A stretch of 64,000 nt of DNA from Urechis unicinctus (Eukaryota > Annelida > Polychaeta > Xenopneusta > Urechidae): assembly GCA_034190875.2 (NCBI GenBank), contig CM067356.1:58981825-59045824 (forward strand), read 5' to 3'. Positions 49,844 to 64,000 of the stretch are shown piece by piece (the stretch's first letter is position 1; the number at the start of each line of letters is the position of its first letter). The notes below the pieces were generated by a model. That model ran no database searches and had not been told where the DNA came from. It saw only the letters and a program-made list of their open reading frames with translations. Both the position numbers and the translations under genes were made by a program.

Positions 49844-50259
49844 CCACACTAATGATGGCCCCAGTAAACCACACTAATGATGGCCCCAGTAAACCACACT
49901 AATGATGGCCCCAGTAAACCACACTAATGATGTCCCCAGTAAACCACACTAATGATGGCGCTTAGCACATCTCACTAATCATGGCGCCCAGTAAACCACA
50001 TTAATGATGGCCCCCAGTAAACCACACTAATGATGGCCCCAGTAAACCACACTAATGATGGCGCTTAGCACATCTCACTAATGATGGCGCCCAGTAAACC
50101 ACATTAATGATAGTCCCAAGTAAACCACACTAATTATTTCCTCCAGTAAACCACACTAATTATTTCCTCCAGTAAACCACACTAATGATGTTCCCAGTAA
50201 ACCACACTAATGATGGCCCCCATTCCAGTAAACCACACTAATGATGGCCCCAGTAAACC
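49844..50259. repeat. 25-bp minisatellite, about 16 copies
   Basis: The unit is CCACACTAATGATGGCCCCA plus GTAAA. A longer compound unit containing CGCTTAGCACATCTCACTAA occurs twice (about 49958 and 50061), so the array has a partial higher-order pattern. Confidence 0.95.
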
Positions 50260-51407
50260 CCAATCAATGCCATGGACATTGACTCGCTGTAAACAAGTAC
50301 CTTAATTGGTTGCTCTTTACACAAACTCCATGTACACTGCCACAATCTGCAAACCCCTGTACTTGGCGTGGAAGCTAATGGCTTGTCATTACTATGAATT
50401 ACCCTCAAGGCAAACAAGCCGTTCATTGTGCGACACAAACAAGTGGTGCAATCTGTATTGGACTGACGGTGTTTTATCAGGGTATGGAACGACAAGTAAG
50501 TCCAACACAATACCCGACCATGGTTATTGTAAATACAATACACTGGATAAAATCCTCGTCATGATCGAGGTCAATAGGTCACATGCTTATGTAGGACATT
50601 CTACAAATCTTGTGACCATTCATTTACCAAACTCATCACAAATACATGATCGTTGCTTAATGATGCTTCTACTAGCATTGCAACGTGCCCGTAAAATCAA
50701 TGAATGATTCCAAGAAGAAGTTTGGTAATGTTATTTTCATTATATGGATACTATGCGTCAAATAGATGTGATTTAAGGTATGCCAGAATGGCGTGAAATA
50801 ATCTCAGATAACAATCGGCAACAGAGGTAATTTACTCGTAAGATACTGCATAGAATTTGTAAACTGATAAGAAACATTCGCCATATATCCGTGCAGTAAC
50901 TCAGTAACACGCACTGCAGTTGGCATCACCAATAAACACATTGGCATTTAAGTAACTGTTGGGTAATTCCCACTTGGAACATAGACGGTATACTGCATGC
51001 AAGGTTCAGTCCTGGAAAACAGAACGCCTTTGTATCTTTATATGCCGGGGACGCGCTGATTATCATCAACGCTTTAATAGACGGCAAGTTCGATCATGCG
51101 GCACACTCGAGGTAATATGCTTTATATATGGAAATTTATGTTTCAGTTATGCGATGCAGTTAGAGTGGACACCCTCAGGGGTGTTACCATGGCAAAGTGG
51201 CTGTTTTAGTAATGACGAGCTGTAGATAATCGATAGCTTTTTTACCACAATGTTAGCAGACATTTCATTGACAAAGGCGAGACGTTATTTAACGGCACCG
51301 ATATGCGCATGCGTAAAACAATCCCTGCTATAGCATAACTGGAACCCCACATTCAGGCAGGAGCAGCGGAGGACGTGGCAGACATTATAACCATCAATAA
51401 AGTTCTC
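50260..51407. other. Non-coding stretch
   Basis: A 133-codon plus frame at 50306-50707 has no recognisable domain and is not called. Nothing else was seen. Confidence 0.35.
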
Positions 51408-53468
<2,061 letters not shown>

Positions 53469-53804
53469 TTATAAGATGGCTGGGTGGGTAAAATGAGCTC
53501 CAGATGGTATCGGGGGTTTAACTGATGAATGGATCATGGCGTTCAATACCTCCTGGCTATCAAAATAGGTCTTGATATATCCTCTGCGTAACATTGGAGC
53601 TGATACACTGTCAATGATATAAGATACTGGCAATAAAATGGTTGTGTAATTGGAGGACAATGATAGACGTTTTATATTAGACAACAAAGTTGAAAAGTTA
53701 GAAAGAAAACAGGTATGAGACGGGACGATGTAAGAAGGAAGTTTATTCATGCGATTCTTTGGAGACCATGTAATGAACCCTCTATTACTTGTACACGTAG
53801 GCAA
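53469..53804 (-). CDS. Open frame with weak CUB-like features
   Basis: 111 codons on the minus strand. It begins with PTCTSNRGFITWSP, like a CUB start (C...G.I.SP), and later has IIDSVSAPMLRRGY, like the CUB strand I-x-D-x-x-S-x-x-P-x-L. An acceptor-like ACTTACCATAG lies just upstream at about 53820. Similar SAP-L-R phrases occur on the minus strand near 48.58 and 60.92 kb. Key CUB aromatic and cysteine positions are incomplete, so this may be a decayed or chance frame. Confidence 0.25.
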   Translation of the reverse strand: MPTCTSNRGFITWSPKNRMNKLPSYIVPSHTCFLSNFSTLLSNIKRLSLSSNYTTILLPVSYIIDSVSAPMLRRGYIKTYFDSQEVLNAMIHSSVKPPIPSGAHFTHPAIL

Positions 53805-56800
53805 AGTACCGAATGCTATGGTAAGTAAATGCTATAGACAAACAGCAGGAACACACAATGCTTTCTAATCCACTAGCTATATCAATATCTGTGATTGTTT
53901 ACAGTGTTATCATATCTATACAGTCTATGCAGTTAGTGAGGTAGGGGTTCAGACCATGGTTATGTTGGCCTCATCTCAGCCAGACGTCGTACATTTCTAG
54001 CGGAAACGTAATGACGGCTTCATAATACAGAACTATTGCAAATTGACAGCAGAAGTAACGCATATCCGCAGCCACAATGCATTTATACATGCCCGATTCT
54101 TGACTGTTAAGCTACATACATCGACACTATCGACCTTTGTGAGAGCTGTTCTTTATCATTCGTTTTATGAACGTTGATGAGCATGTACAAATAGTATGGG
54201 TACGTGTCGGCTAGCTACGAGCATTTTCATATTGGTTGATTTCGGTAACGAGCAGGGCAGGAGAATGAGTTTATAAGGAAGGCATATATCCACTTAATCA
54301 CATGATATCTAACGGTCAGTCGTTGCAGAATTCTGCCTGTGTGTTCTAGGAGACCAAACGCGTTTATTGATGCATACGCAAACGTCAATCTACATCTCGT
54401 TTACCTAACGCAATGAGCAAAAAGTGCCATATATCGACCCAATTGATTGATTGGTGTCCTTCAATGCAACTGCATGCAATCACAATCGTATGGCAATAAA
54501 TGTACCAAAGATCAACGCGCCGATGAGCTCTAACAGCCGAGCCCATCTGAAGGTCGAATGTAGATTCGCTGATGGATAAACCGATCAGAGATGAAGCACA
54601 CATCTTAAAGACTCATTAAAACGTCTTTAGAAATTTATAGATAATCTTATTGGCTCCTTTTGTAAGAGAGGACATCTCAAATTTAAGATAAGAGTGAAGT
54701 AAAGAAGCATCTAAAGACGCGGTAGATTATTGGTTTCATTGATCATATCAATCCATGTATTGGCTGAGGTTGCTCTCTGCTAAACAACACTCGGACATAT
54801 TCTAAAATTGTTTTATAAATGCACTAACATTACCTAGCTTATGATGTTCCTATTATGTTTATTCAAATTGTTGATTCTTTACGCACCACATTTCGATTAA
54901 ACTGTGGGCTTTTAATGTGCCATCTCTTGGTCATGATTATTTTCTAGCGTATTCGTATCCTTTATTATGCCTGTAAGATGTGATTCTTACATCAATAGTT
55001 CACGGGGATGCAGGGCATATTCCAGTTATTACGTTTTTGAGTTGATTCTTCCAACAACTTTATATTCATAATCATATATTTTGCAGGGGTACTAAGCCGA
55101 TCGAAAGTGAATCACCCTCCTTGGGGTATTGGACAGACGCAATCAATCCAGAAAATAGACATAAAAACCGATGTAACTAGATTGAAGGTTGCATGGTCAA
55201 AGACCCGTTTAGTGATTGCGCTGTTATTTATGGAACAAAACACTCGGCTTTTAAGTTGGTCATTTGCTGTTTTCCGGCCATTATGGAATGCATCTCTTCA
55301 ATGAGATCGCGTGTAGATTAATGACTTCTGTTGTCGGTTGATCCCGCGTTACAAGGAATGCCATTACAGGAATGGATTAGACTAATAATAGGCGATATAA
55401 TGGCATTGTTACATCTATTACTGATTGCTCATACAAATCTGCGACTAAAACATGATTACCTAGAGCATTCATTTTATATACGCAAATGTTTCATATTACT
55501 TTATGCTGAAAAGAAGCTCATATTGAAGGACATAAAGTTTTAACGCGTACATTATTCAAATGATCCATAGCCACCTTTCATAATGTAGTTATTTTCAGGA
55601 GCCATGATTGCATCTTAATTGCATTTGTCGACAATACATAGAATAAATCCACGTCAATCGGTAATATAGAGAGCAGGGGGGGGGGGGTTGATACACTGGC
55701 AATAATGTGTTATATGCGTTTAATGGGCCACTTTGATTTGTGCTTTTTAATGTGCTGTTGTTTCTTGTATGCTGGATGTCAAGACTTTGCTGTAGAGAGC
55801 CAAATTCTATGATTTTGTAGCCTGTATCACCTGTGATGTACACATTCCTTGACGACACTTTCACTCTCACCTGGCTGAAACGGGAACTCATTTAAGGATC
55901 TTCATTCAATTAATGGTATGTTCTCATTCCAGACCTACTTTACTTATCTCCATGATATGATACCATCATTATTGTGATTTGGTAGGATTTATTTCCAGCT
56001 CATGCAGACACCGACGCAAGTCGTGTTCAAATTCTCTTTATGGTAGAAATTTTCATAGGTTCCATTACTCGACATGGATTGATACAAAACCAAACAATCA
56101 TGCCTCAATACATATGGAGACCTTCGCATTGGGAGCGCCTATGCCGTAGAACCGGCTACCACTGAACATGAGATCTCAAGACATCTGTTTCATTGACTTA
56201 TCTTCGTTTTTTGGTTTTATGTACGCAGCCCTTAGAATAACGTTTTGTTAGACAAGACGCCATCTAAGTTGACTGCCATTATCATTTTTACTATTTTCAT
56301 GAACTTCAATGAATCCGCTGGACATATCGTTGTTTGTTGATCTTTTTGAAAACACCTTTTCGTATAAACTACTTTCCATCAAACTAGGTTTTCGACTAGT
56401 TATTATATCTAGTTGCTCACGGCACGGGTCATTAAATGTTGCAAATACAGCAACGTCCCCCTTGTTGTTCTCGTATATTACATATGACTATAATTATAAT
56501 TTCCTTTTTTATTCCCTCTACCTGAGCAGTCATTATCTCAATGAAGAAGTGATAAACACGTTTTTCAAAGACTTCCGCTTCTGTCACATGCTAGAGAGTC
56601 CAATGAGTAATGGTCGAACGAGCTGTCAATTCATCGGCGACGCTGGCAGCCGAGGATAAAAATAGAATGAGGCGGTCGTTATGCACGAAATAGTATTAAT
56701 CTAACTGTTGATAAGATGTATTAAAATCATCACGATAACTCTACAAATGTCACATGTCGATTATATGCGGCTGGGCTAACGCTTTCTTGCACATCTGCAT

Positions 56801-58168
56801 GAGTCCTCATTGTTCAATATGCTAATCACCGGCTCTAAACGCACCGCCATGCGCGTTTTTCCCTCAAACCTATGACTCGCAGCATGATTGTTTTCGGTTC
56901 ACACAAAAGCTATGTATACATCATGGAACTGCTGACATACAGTCTACCTGTAGGTTCTTCCCTCTCACACTCTAATGCAATTACAGACTGACTGCTACAT
57001 AAGTCAAAGATGATAAGTTTCTTAGAAATTGACATATCTTTCAGCCATCCAGCAAAGAAAGCTGACCGTTGCCTGACCGCCCAACTGCGCTGTCGCCTGC
57101 CTTTTATTTCCACCGTGCAATTCCTTCTAATAAAACTTACAGTGGATCAAACAAGATTGACACGATCAATGAGAAAGCAATGTTATAAATGATATCATAT
57201 GCTGTTGCTATTCTGTGTTGAGACGAGCTCAGAGCTTTGCACGGCGTAATCTACCTGCTTCATTTGAACATCGACATCATTGACGTCATCATGACGACTA
57301 GCTCGTGTGTGATAGTATTTGGTATCCAATGCGTCGGGTTTTTCATTCCTTCAAATCCAGGGTTTGCTATTGTCACACTCCTACTGGGTTACGGTTTCAT
57401 ATTATTTAAAGACTAACCTGCATCCGTAAATAACAAAGACAGAGACCACAACAACTTCTGTATCTCGGCCAGTAATATAGACCAATGTATCGATGCTTCT
57501 AATGCTTAATCACTTACGCCAATAATCACCAACCTGATCACATTCGTATGTTTAATAACTCTATTTAACACCCACATTGTTTATTGTTGAGCGATAAGTT
57601 ATCTAAAGCTAGCTCACAATGTAAGTTTAATAGGCAACTCAAAGTGAGGACTGCAATGTCGTGATAACACACGTGATATACCGTGATAACATACGTGAGC
57701 AGTTTATCCTTGCACTTAAATCCTAACTTTGTGCTGTGAGCGACAATTCACCAGCAGTCAGTATAAAATTTACACAATCAGGATTCTCAGTGAATTAAAA
57801 CTTAGATTTGGATCGAGAAGATTGTGCAATGGATTCCATTTCCCGGGTTTAAGTCTTAAGCCAGGTGATAAGTCTGCCCCGAAGACAACGATTGTGTCAT
57901 GATTAAATAGATAACTCCATTGTATGCTTTTGTACGTAGCTTAAATGTCAAATACAACGATTGTTTTTAAGAAAAATGATTTAGAAATGTACATTTTCCA
58001 CTTCGAAACAGTCAAGATATCGCTCGGTAAAATCCGTGAATTTCCAGATCATGACGTCACATGCGCTGTTTGAGAACACTCCTCGCCATCTTCAGTCTTT
58101 ACGGTTGGTTGATCGCATGTGACGTGCTCTTCTTTTTGAAAGGTCTGGTGCGTTTCTTTGTGTGAATT
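53805..58168. other. Non-coding stretch with a G12 tract
   Basis: A run of 12 G lies at 55676-55687. Short frames at 55595-55891 (minus) and 56309-56659 (plus) show no domain. Nothing is called. Confidence 0.35.
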
Positions 58169-58416
58169 ATGCCTTATTGTTGTGTGTTCGGTTGTCGGAA
58201 TAATGAGAAGACAGGCGTTTTTTCAGTTTCCGGCAGACAGCAAAATGCACATATGGGTGACGAAAGTCACGCGTAACTAACCCAGTTACATGGTCTGATT
58301 ATTTCTAGAATGGTGCTTATGAGACTGACCCAGAGCTGCTCAAAAGTCTCGGATTTCGTAAGAAAACTAGGCTACGAAATGAAGTTATACCGACTCTCTT
58401 TAGCCATCTTGTATAA
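58169..58416 (+). pseudogene. THAP-domain relic
   Basis: The ATG at 58169 begins MPYCCVFGCRNNEKTG, the canonical THAP start (M-P-x-x-C-x(3)-C-x-N). It is followed in the next frame by FFQFPADSKMHIWV (the F-x-F-P and W positions). Then come NGAYETDPELLKSLGF and, near the end, VIPTLF, which corresponds to the THAP AVPTIF box. THAP is a C2CH zinc finger that binds DNA, found in host regulators and P-element-like transposases. Here the third and fourth zinc ligands (usually C-S-x-H-F) read W-S-D-Y-F. The frame changes at least twice and stops are present, so the copy is dead. Transposon or host origin is unresolved. Confidence 0.72.
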
Positions 58417-58699
58417 GCTTGCTCTCACTTGTCATTATGGGTGTAGGCAAATGTTTTGGTATGTGCCACAAGGCAAGTGCATTATTATATTTGGTGAAAC
58501 GCATTGGCAGGGATTACTTCTGCTGTATATGTGTCTTTTCATGGTCATTTGTAAACATTGACATCCTTTTAGGTTATGATGAATATAGCATACTTACTGT
58601 ATTGAAAACATAGATGGCTGACAAGTTCCTATAGTCACAGAGGTCTATCTTTCCTGGAATAAAGAAATATTCCAGAGGTACCCAAGTTTATGTTAGCCC

Positions 58700-58885
58700 A
58701 TCTAAGCACTGCATAGGGACACGGTGCATAAAAAGGGTTGGAATTGATAGCTTCCAGCAAGCATCTTCTAAAAGACATTGACTCTGCCCATCAGAGCGGA
58801 CATCAAAACTAGAATCATTTCACAAGGTCGTCATATTCTTCCCACCAAAGAGTGCCCACTATCACTATGCCACCGTTGAGGCAAG
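58700..58885 (+). pseudogene. Exon-like block of the THAP-linked relic
   Basis: The plus strand reads LLKDIDSAHQSGH in one frame and SKLESFHKVVIFFPPKSAHY then HYATVEAR in the next. It ends at a donor-like CAAG/GTAATG (58885/58886). I recall a LEAFH...APK phrase as typical of the C-terminal region of uncharacterised THAP proteins of fish and molluscs; I could not check it. The frame change means the copy is damaged. Confidence 0.5.
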
Positions 58886-59043
58886 GTAATGCCAATTCAG
58901 TGACATATTTTGAAATTCCACTGTGTATATTTGAATTGGGGTTGTATGTAAGTTTAGCACATTTGTATAGTGACAGCTGTAATGTACTTTGTAGAATTAT
59001 GTGTTCAAGTTTTAATTCTTACTTGGCAATATAAAACATCAAC

Positions 59044-59046
<3 letters not shown>

Positions 59047-59084
<38 letters not shown>
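59047..59084. repeat. (TA)n microsatellite
   Basis: About 19 TA units directly before the second exon-like block, probably within its upstream intron. Confidence 0.97.
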
Positions 59085-59086
<2 letters not shown>

Positions 59087-59088
59087 TG

Positions 59089-59237
59089 ATTGCTCCTAGC
59101 AGTTATTCAGGTCAATGAAAACACGAAACAGGCTCAAGCCATAACTCAAGGAGGTCAGTCCCAGTGGAGAGTGTCCTACCCCAACTCCAGACAGGGAGAC
59201 CGAATTGTCAAATCGGTCAAAGTCACGATTTATTTTG
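59089..59237 (+). pseudogene. Second exon-like block of the THAP-linked relic
   Basis: The open frame reads LLLAVIQVNENTKQAQAITQ, then QSQWRVSYPN and RIVKSVKV. It ends at donor G/GTGTGT (59237/59238) in phase 1. A (TA)n tract lies directly upstream, where the acceptor should be; the expected AG is not clear (CTG stands there). Composition and motif flow are protein-like. I recall a similar block in the same uncharacterised family. Confidence 0.5.
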
Positions 59238-59330
59238 GTGTGTATAAGCATTTTTCTAAAATGAAATTATTACCAAAACGAATAAAATGCAAATGATTTA
59301 TAATGTGACTATCATAAAGTATTGCTTCAG

Positions 59331-59785
<455 letters not shown>

Positions 59786-60163
59786 TGTCTACATATATGA
59801 CTACATATTTATGGGTAAAAGCTATAAATACGCATAGATAAAAACATAGGTATAGGTATATATTTATATATGTGTATATTTATGCATACATATATACTAT
59901 TTAAATGCATATATATACTTATATACATACATGCTTGCATACGTACGTAGATACAGTCATACGTACATCCATACTTTCATTTATACAATAACAGACTCTC
60001 TTATATTTTCATGCCATACGTTGCTCAACTCGTCGAAATATCTTCAAATTTGATCCATCATTAGATGAAACCCCCAAAATATTATCACACAGCTAAAGTC
60101 ACTTGAGGCCTGAAATAAAGGTATTTACATCTCATGCCAGTGATGCTATTAATATTTCTATTC

Positions 60164-60275
60164 AGGCCCATGAATCATCACTTAATATTGTTATTCAGGC
60201 CAATGAATCATCACTTAATATTGTTTTTCAGGCCCATGAATCATCACTTAATATTGTTATTCAGGCCCATAAATG
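60164..60275. repeat. 33-bp tandem repeat, 3.3 copies
   Basis: AGGCCCATGAATCATCACTT plus AATATTGTTATTC starts at 60164, 60197, 60230 and 60263. Confidence 0.95.
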
Positions 60276-62396
60276 TTCCGTACTTAAGATTACTATAATC
60301 ACTGTGCGTGGAACTTCGGGTTAGCCATATTGATTTGTATGCGGCACCATACTTGCGGCTAAGCTGGACATCGTTACAGCAGATTTACGGAGAATATTGT
60401 CACAGGCGACATGTTGTTGGTTGTTGTTGATGGTCGAGGAAATCGCAGCGTAATCTAACTAACGAAAGCCGCAGCAAACATCGCACCGCGTCATAAAGCG
60501 ACGCTGTATCAGAAAACCTTCAATGTTGGACGTAATCTAGAAAATGGCTGATAGGAATTGAATTTTAGCCTTTAAATGTCAAACTGGATAGATAAAGAAA
60601 AGAGTTCCTTATCTCGGTCAAGCGGGGGCCTCATGAGAAGCGTACATCCGGTGGATTACCCTTCAACCACCTCCAGCTTTTAATTATCACTTCTATCACC
60701 CCTTTTAGTTTTATGAACTATTGAACCTCAAAATAAACATATTTGAATCAGATTGTACATATTACATTTCCTATCATATTGATTCTGGTCATATTGTCAG
60801 TTCGTAAAAACAAGTTTGTTATGATTAGTTATGCAAGATCTCTAAGCTGAGGAGTTGATACATTGCGTGGTCATATTCTTTATCGTGGCTTCGTCCGAAA
60901 TAGTTATTCAACATCTCTATGCAGAGGAGCTGATATATTGTGTATATTACGATGTGTTAGTTGACATTTCTATAGGAAATGCACAGTCAGAATCGCGATA
61001 AGATTCTATTTTGCTTGCAATATATTTGCATTTAAGTGCGTCCTTGAACGTCTCCAATTAGGTGATGTTTCTCCATCCATGATATTTAGATCCACAATCA
61101 CACAAATTGTATAACCACTCACCTGTAAATTTTATTTGGCTGCCACGTCTACTGACGATAGGGCGTCATCAGAAATTTCATGAATGGGCTGCTTGCGTGA
61201 TTAACTGAATGAAACATTCCACCATCTCAATCCACCGGCTACATACAAGGTAGTTGATATTGTGTCATTACCACGAACTACAACGAATCATTCACTGTAG
61301 GCGATAATTGAGGATGGAACGCATAAGAGGCAGTCTAAAGGAGATTAATGTAGACGCCAGGATGTGGAGGGTATTTGAAACTTGTTTACAGCATCAGATA
61401 AATAGGTATATCTCGACTGTTCGAGGATTGCTATGTGTACCCGGAACCCCATAAGGAATAGCTGAACACTGCTCCCCTCTTATTGACTTTGCGATTCCAT
61501 ATATTTAATTCTTTCTGCTTTTGGCACTCCACCCATAACGAGTGGCCAATAGATTTAAACACGTGCGCTGCTCCTTGGTTTGGGTTCATATAATTCCCAG
61601 CAACAGAGTTATGGATAATTATATTCATTTAATAGCTGGTTAACTAGGAGAATATATATGATTTGATTCGCAGTTTGATGATATTCGTATGAATGTCAAC
61701 TACTCTCTTGTAAGAAATCGCACGCTCCGCATCAGCACCAAAACAAACTGCTACTGCATGACAACCACAATCATCCTTCTTAATAAAGCATTCATGTGAA
61801 CACACAAACTGGGCCATGTTTATTTAGTATTTCGTTTTTGCCCGTGATTGTTTTTTTTGTCAAACATGAATGTGACATACTTCAAAGGGAAGGATTGAGG
61901 TGAAGTCTATAAAGACAAATAATGGTTAATGTTTTCGATGGGAATCTTCACAGTGGATTCTGATAATTCTTCTCAGGAACAGAAAGTCGTGCAGTTCCCC
62001 TGAAAACCCACGCCGGCAATCTGCTGCTCTACTGAACGGGATAATGAGCTGACACAGCATTTATCATGCGTTTGTTATGTAGGGCAACAAGTCGCTGTCA
62101 GTCAACCGTTTAAGTGGATTACAGCCAGCAATATTCCAGGAAACCAACTGCTAGGATTTTTCTACACGGTGATTTTGCATGCAGACAGTACAACATAAAA
62201 TAGATCTATTGCAATCTCTTCTTCAATGTTCAACATGACATTGTCTTAGTTACACTACATTGATGTGAATGTTTAATCATTGAGCGCCGTTGTACTTCCC
62301 AAAACGTGTCTCCCATTTAATACAATGCTAATACTTAGTGCATACACATTGTAATCCATACTCTGGTGCGCCAGGTCCCAGTCTTACAATAATGGA
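60276..62396. other. Non-coding stretch
   Basis: 60838-60935 carries two diverged copies of CTCTA..C.GAGGAG.TGATA about 83 bp apart. No gene was recognised. Confidence 0.4.
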
Positions 62397-62425
62397 CCCC
62401 CCACCCCCTCCCCCACCCCCACCCC
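62397..62425 (-). other. Potential G-quadruplex
   Basis: The plus strand has C runs of 6, 5, 5 (after T), 5 and 4 separated by single A or T bases. The minus strand therefore has five G runs of 4-6 with 1-nt loops, an arrangement expected to fold into a very stable G-quadruplex, with an i-motif on the other strand. Confidence 0.85.
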
Positions 62426-62612
62426 ATCTACTTGTGGAGTATGGTCGGAAACATGACGCCTGTACCGGGGGCGTGCCTGACGTTTGTATAAGGGGCGTGG
62501 TAGTCCGACATTAGTCGCTGTAGCTGGGACAGCAAAACACGGAGGCTAGCAGGTGTGCCACTAGAACTAGGGTAAATGAGTGTTTGATATTATCGTCAGT
62601 GATTTGTGTTCT

Positions 62613-62716
62613 ATTATTGCATCCGGATGTATTGTTATGACAACTGTGATATAAAAGCCCCTCAATTATTGCATCCGGATACGTTGTTATGACAACGGTG
62701 ATATAGAAGCCCCCAA
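62613..62716. repeat. 52-bp direct duplication
   Basis: ATTATTGCATCCGGATGTAT plus 32 bases starts at 62613 and 62665 with a few substitutions. Each copy holds the palindrome ATCCGGAT. Confidence 0.93.
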
Positions 62717-63849
62717 TTGGAGTCATAATCTACACGTACATCGATTACAGACGACGTTATCAGATTGTGATGATTGCGCAATTGATGCTATATCTAGCGC
62801 ATTAATCTGGCGCCATGTGGTAAGTCGACGGCGGCTAGTTGGCATTTAGGCTATGAAGCTTTTCTATAGGGGAGTTATATTTTTCCCTCAAACGGACCAA
62901 TAACATCATTAACACTTACCGTCATTTTAAGCTACATACGTGATTCAGAAAAGCAACATTGTATGAGAACTTCACTATTTGTAATGACCATACTGGTTAC
63001 CTAGGTCGTGGCCGTTTTCAAATTAACATGACTAAGACAAACATCGTTCAATAGGAAGGCGTTATGTATCACAACAGTTTTTCATCGATATTTCTCTACA
63101 GTTATTAATTTACACTGCGAATTAATCTTGCTATCAATGACAAGTGGAATCTGGTTTTTCCATTACTTCAATTGGGAGCAATATACATCACACGCACTAT
63201 TTTATGTTGTACTGTCTGTATGCGCATTCATACCATTGCTCGGCCCCAACCATTTTCCATCAGCGTCTCGTTTCATTCCGAGGCTGAGGTCACAGCAGAT
63301 GAACCCTTGCAAGTCATACCATTTTCTATCAGCATTGTCATTTATGCTTCGTCGAGTAATCAACCGACAAATAATACTTAATATTTTCACGAAAAAACTT
63401 CCTAACAGTAATAATCATTTTTCCCTAAAAGAAAAACAACAGAGAAAAAGACAATAAGCTACTTCAAAAGCAAATATATATGCAGACAATGACACAAAAT
63501 AACAGCAAACGTGGAAAATATCATTGATAAAGTTTAATGCATAGGAGTGGAGCGAAGGGTTGATAAAGCGGTAGTATTGTACAGTGGGAATATTGTTGGC
63601 GTTATAGGCTGTTTCCCGGAAGAACATCGAGCTTTCTCCTCATTCACAGCATATCATTACCTATTTGGGGAGTCACGATTAAGTGGCGAGCGGATTGAGG
63701 CCGAAGACATACTTCTATAGAGGATTTGGACAACCCATTTCACGCATGTCTGGCAGGCACAATCAGAACACTTGCCATATAGTGTATTCAACGGTATATT
63801 GCATACATCATGGCGGAAAACCAATTATTGTGATATTATTGTGTAGGAA
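62717..63849. other. Non-coding stretch
   Basis: 63720-63775 matches 38455-38520. The frame at 63128-63457 has no recognisable domain. Confidence 0.35.
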
Positions 63850-64000
63850 TGCAGGGATTCACTGACGGCTAGATTACGTTCGGCGGGAAGCAGTAATCCA
63901 GGATGCAGGGATTCACTGACGGCTAGATTAGGTTCGGCGGGAAGCAGTAATCCAGGATGCAGGGATTCACTGACGGCTAGATAACGTTCGCGGGAAGCAG
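63845..64000. repeat. 54-bp minisatellite, at least 2.9 copies, runs off the window
   Basis: GCAGGGATTCACTGACGGCT starts at 63851, 63905 and 63959. The unit includes GTTCGGCGGGAAGCAGTAAT. The right border is outside the window. Confidence 0.95.

Noticed and set aside
50306-50707. 133-codon plus frame
   Set aside because: No domain, splice signals or repeated relative. It lies next to a minisatellite and is within chance length for this many frames.

Overview
The window looks like nuclear DNA from an invertebrate animal. A lophotrochozoan, most likely a mollusc, is the best guess (low to moderate confidence). The reasons are: a Ty3/Gypsy element of animal type, a LINE reverse-transcriptase relic, a SWIM plus YqaJ relic, a THAP relic, large tandem repeats, long AT microsatellites, and low gene density with intron-like spacing. 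No bacterial operon, CRISPR array, tRNA or rRNA was seen. No complete host gene can be called with confidence.

Layout. 1-13.2 kb is a repeat nest. A Ty3/Gypsy element on the minus strand (1581-6203) has near-identical short LTRs and a 5-bp target duplication. Part of it plus about 840 bp of flanking DNA is repeated in tandem, giving three units (4087-11580). The third unit runs into a candidate TIR element (11264-12312). Two diverged solo LTRs of a second family lie at 587-961 and 12725-13197, and an old Gypsy RT scrap lies at 15.5 kb. 16-20.2 kb is a belt of minisatellites with periods 37, 38, 32, 32 and 15 bp. 21.2-22.5 kb holds a decayed SWIM-YqaJ gene and 23.7-24.3 kb a LINE relic, both on the minus strand. 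24.56-27.39 kb is a 2.8 kb satellite of 40/42-bp units with an 82-bp higher-order repeat.

27.4-58 kb is mostly non-coding and broken by further minisatellites. Inside it are recurring, strongly diverged blocks on the minus strand. The best pair is 27.45-28.33 kb and 43.08-43.86 kb, with partial copies near 29.9, 32.1, 36.3-36.7, 40.2 and 42.3 kb. Several carry the same roughly 70-nt core bounded by AG and GT, and some translations resemble parts of CUB domains. They may be exons of a large minus-strand gene, or an old dispersed repeat. A separate CUB-like exon candidate is on the plus strand at 36.54 kb.

58.17-59.52 kb holds a decayed plus-strand THAP sequence, followed by blocks that look like the C-terminal part of the same kind of protein, with introns and AT microsatellites between them. 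The window ends inside a 54-bp tandem repeat.

The genes do not form a pathway. The main story is repeat and transposon turnover. The observations most worth following are the Gypsy-plus-flank triplication, the recurrent minus-strand blocks, the THAP relic and the 82-bp higher-order satellite. I did not find a convincing new biological system.
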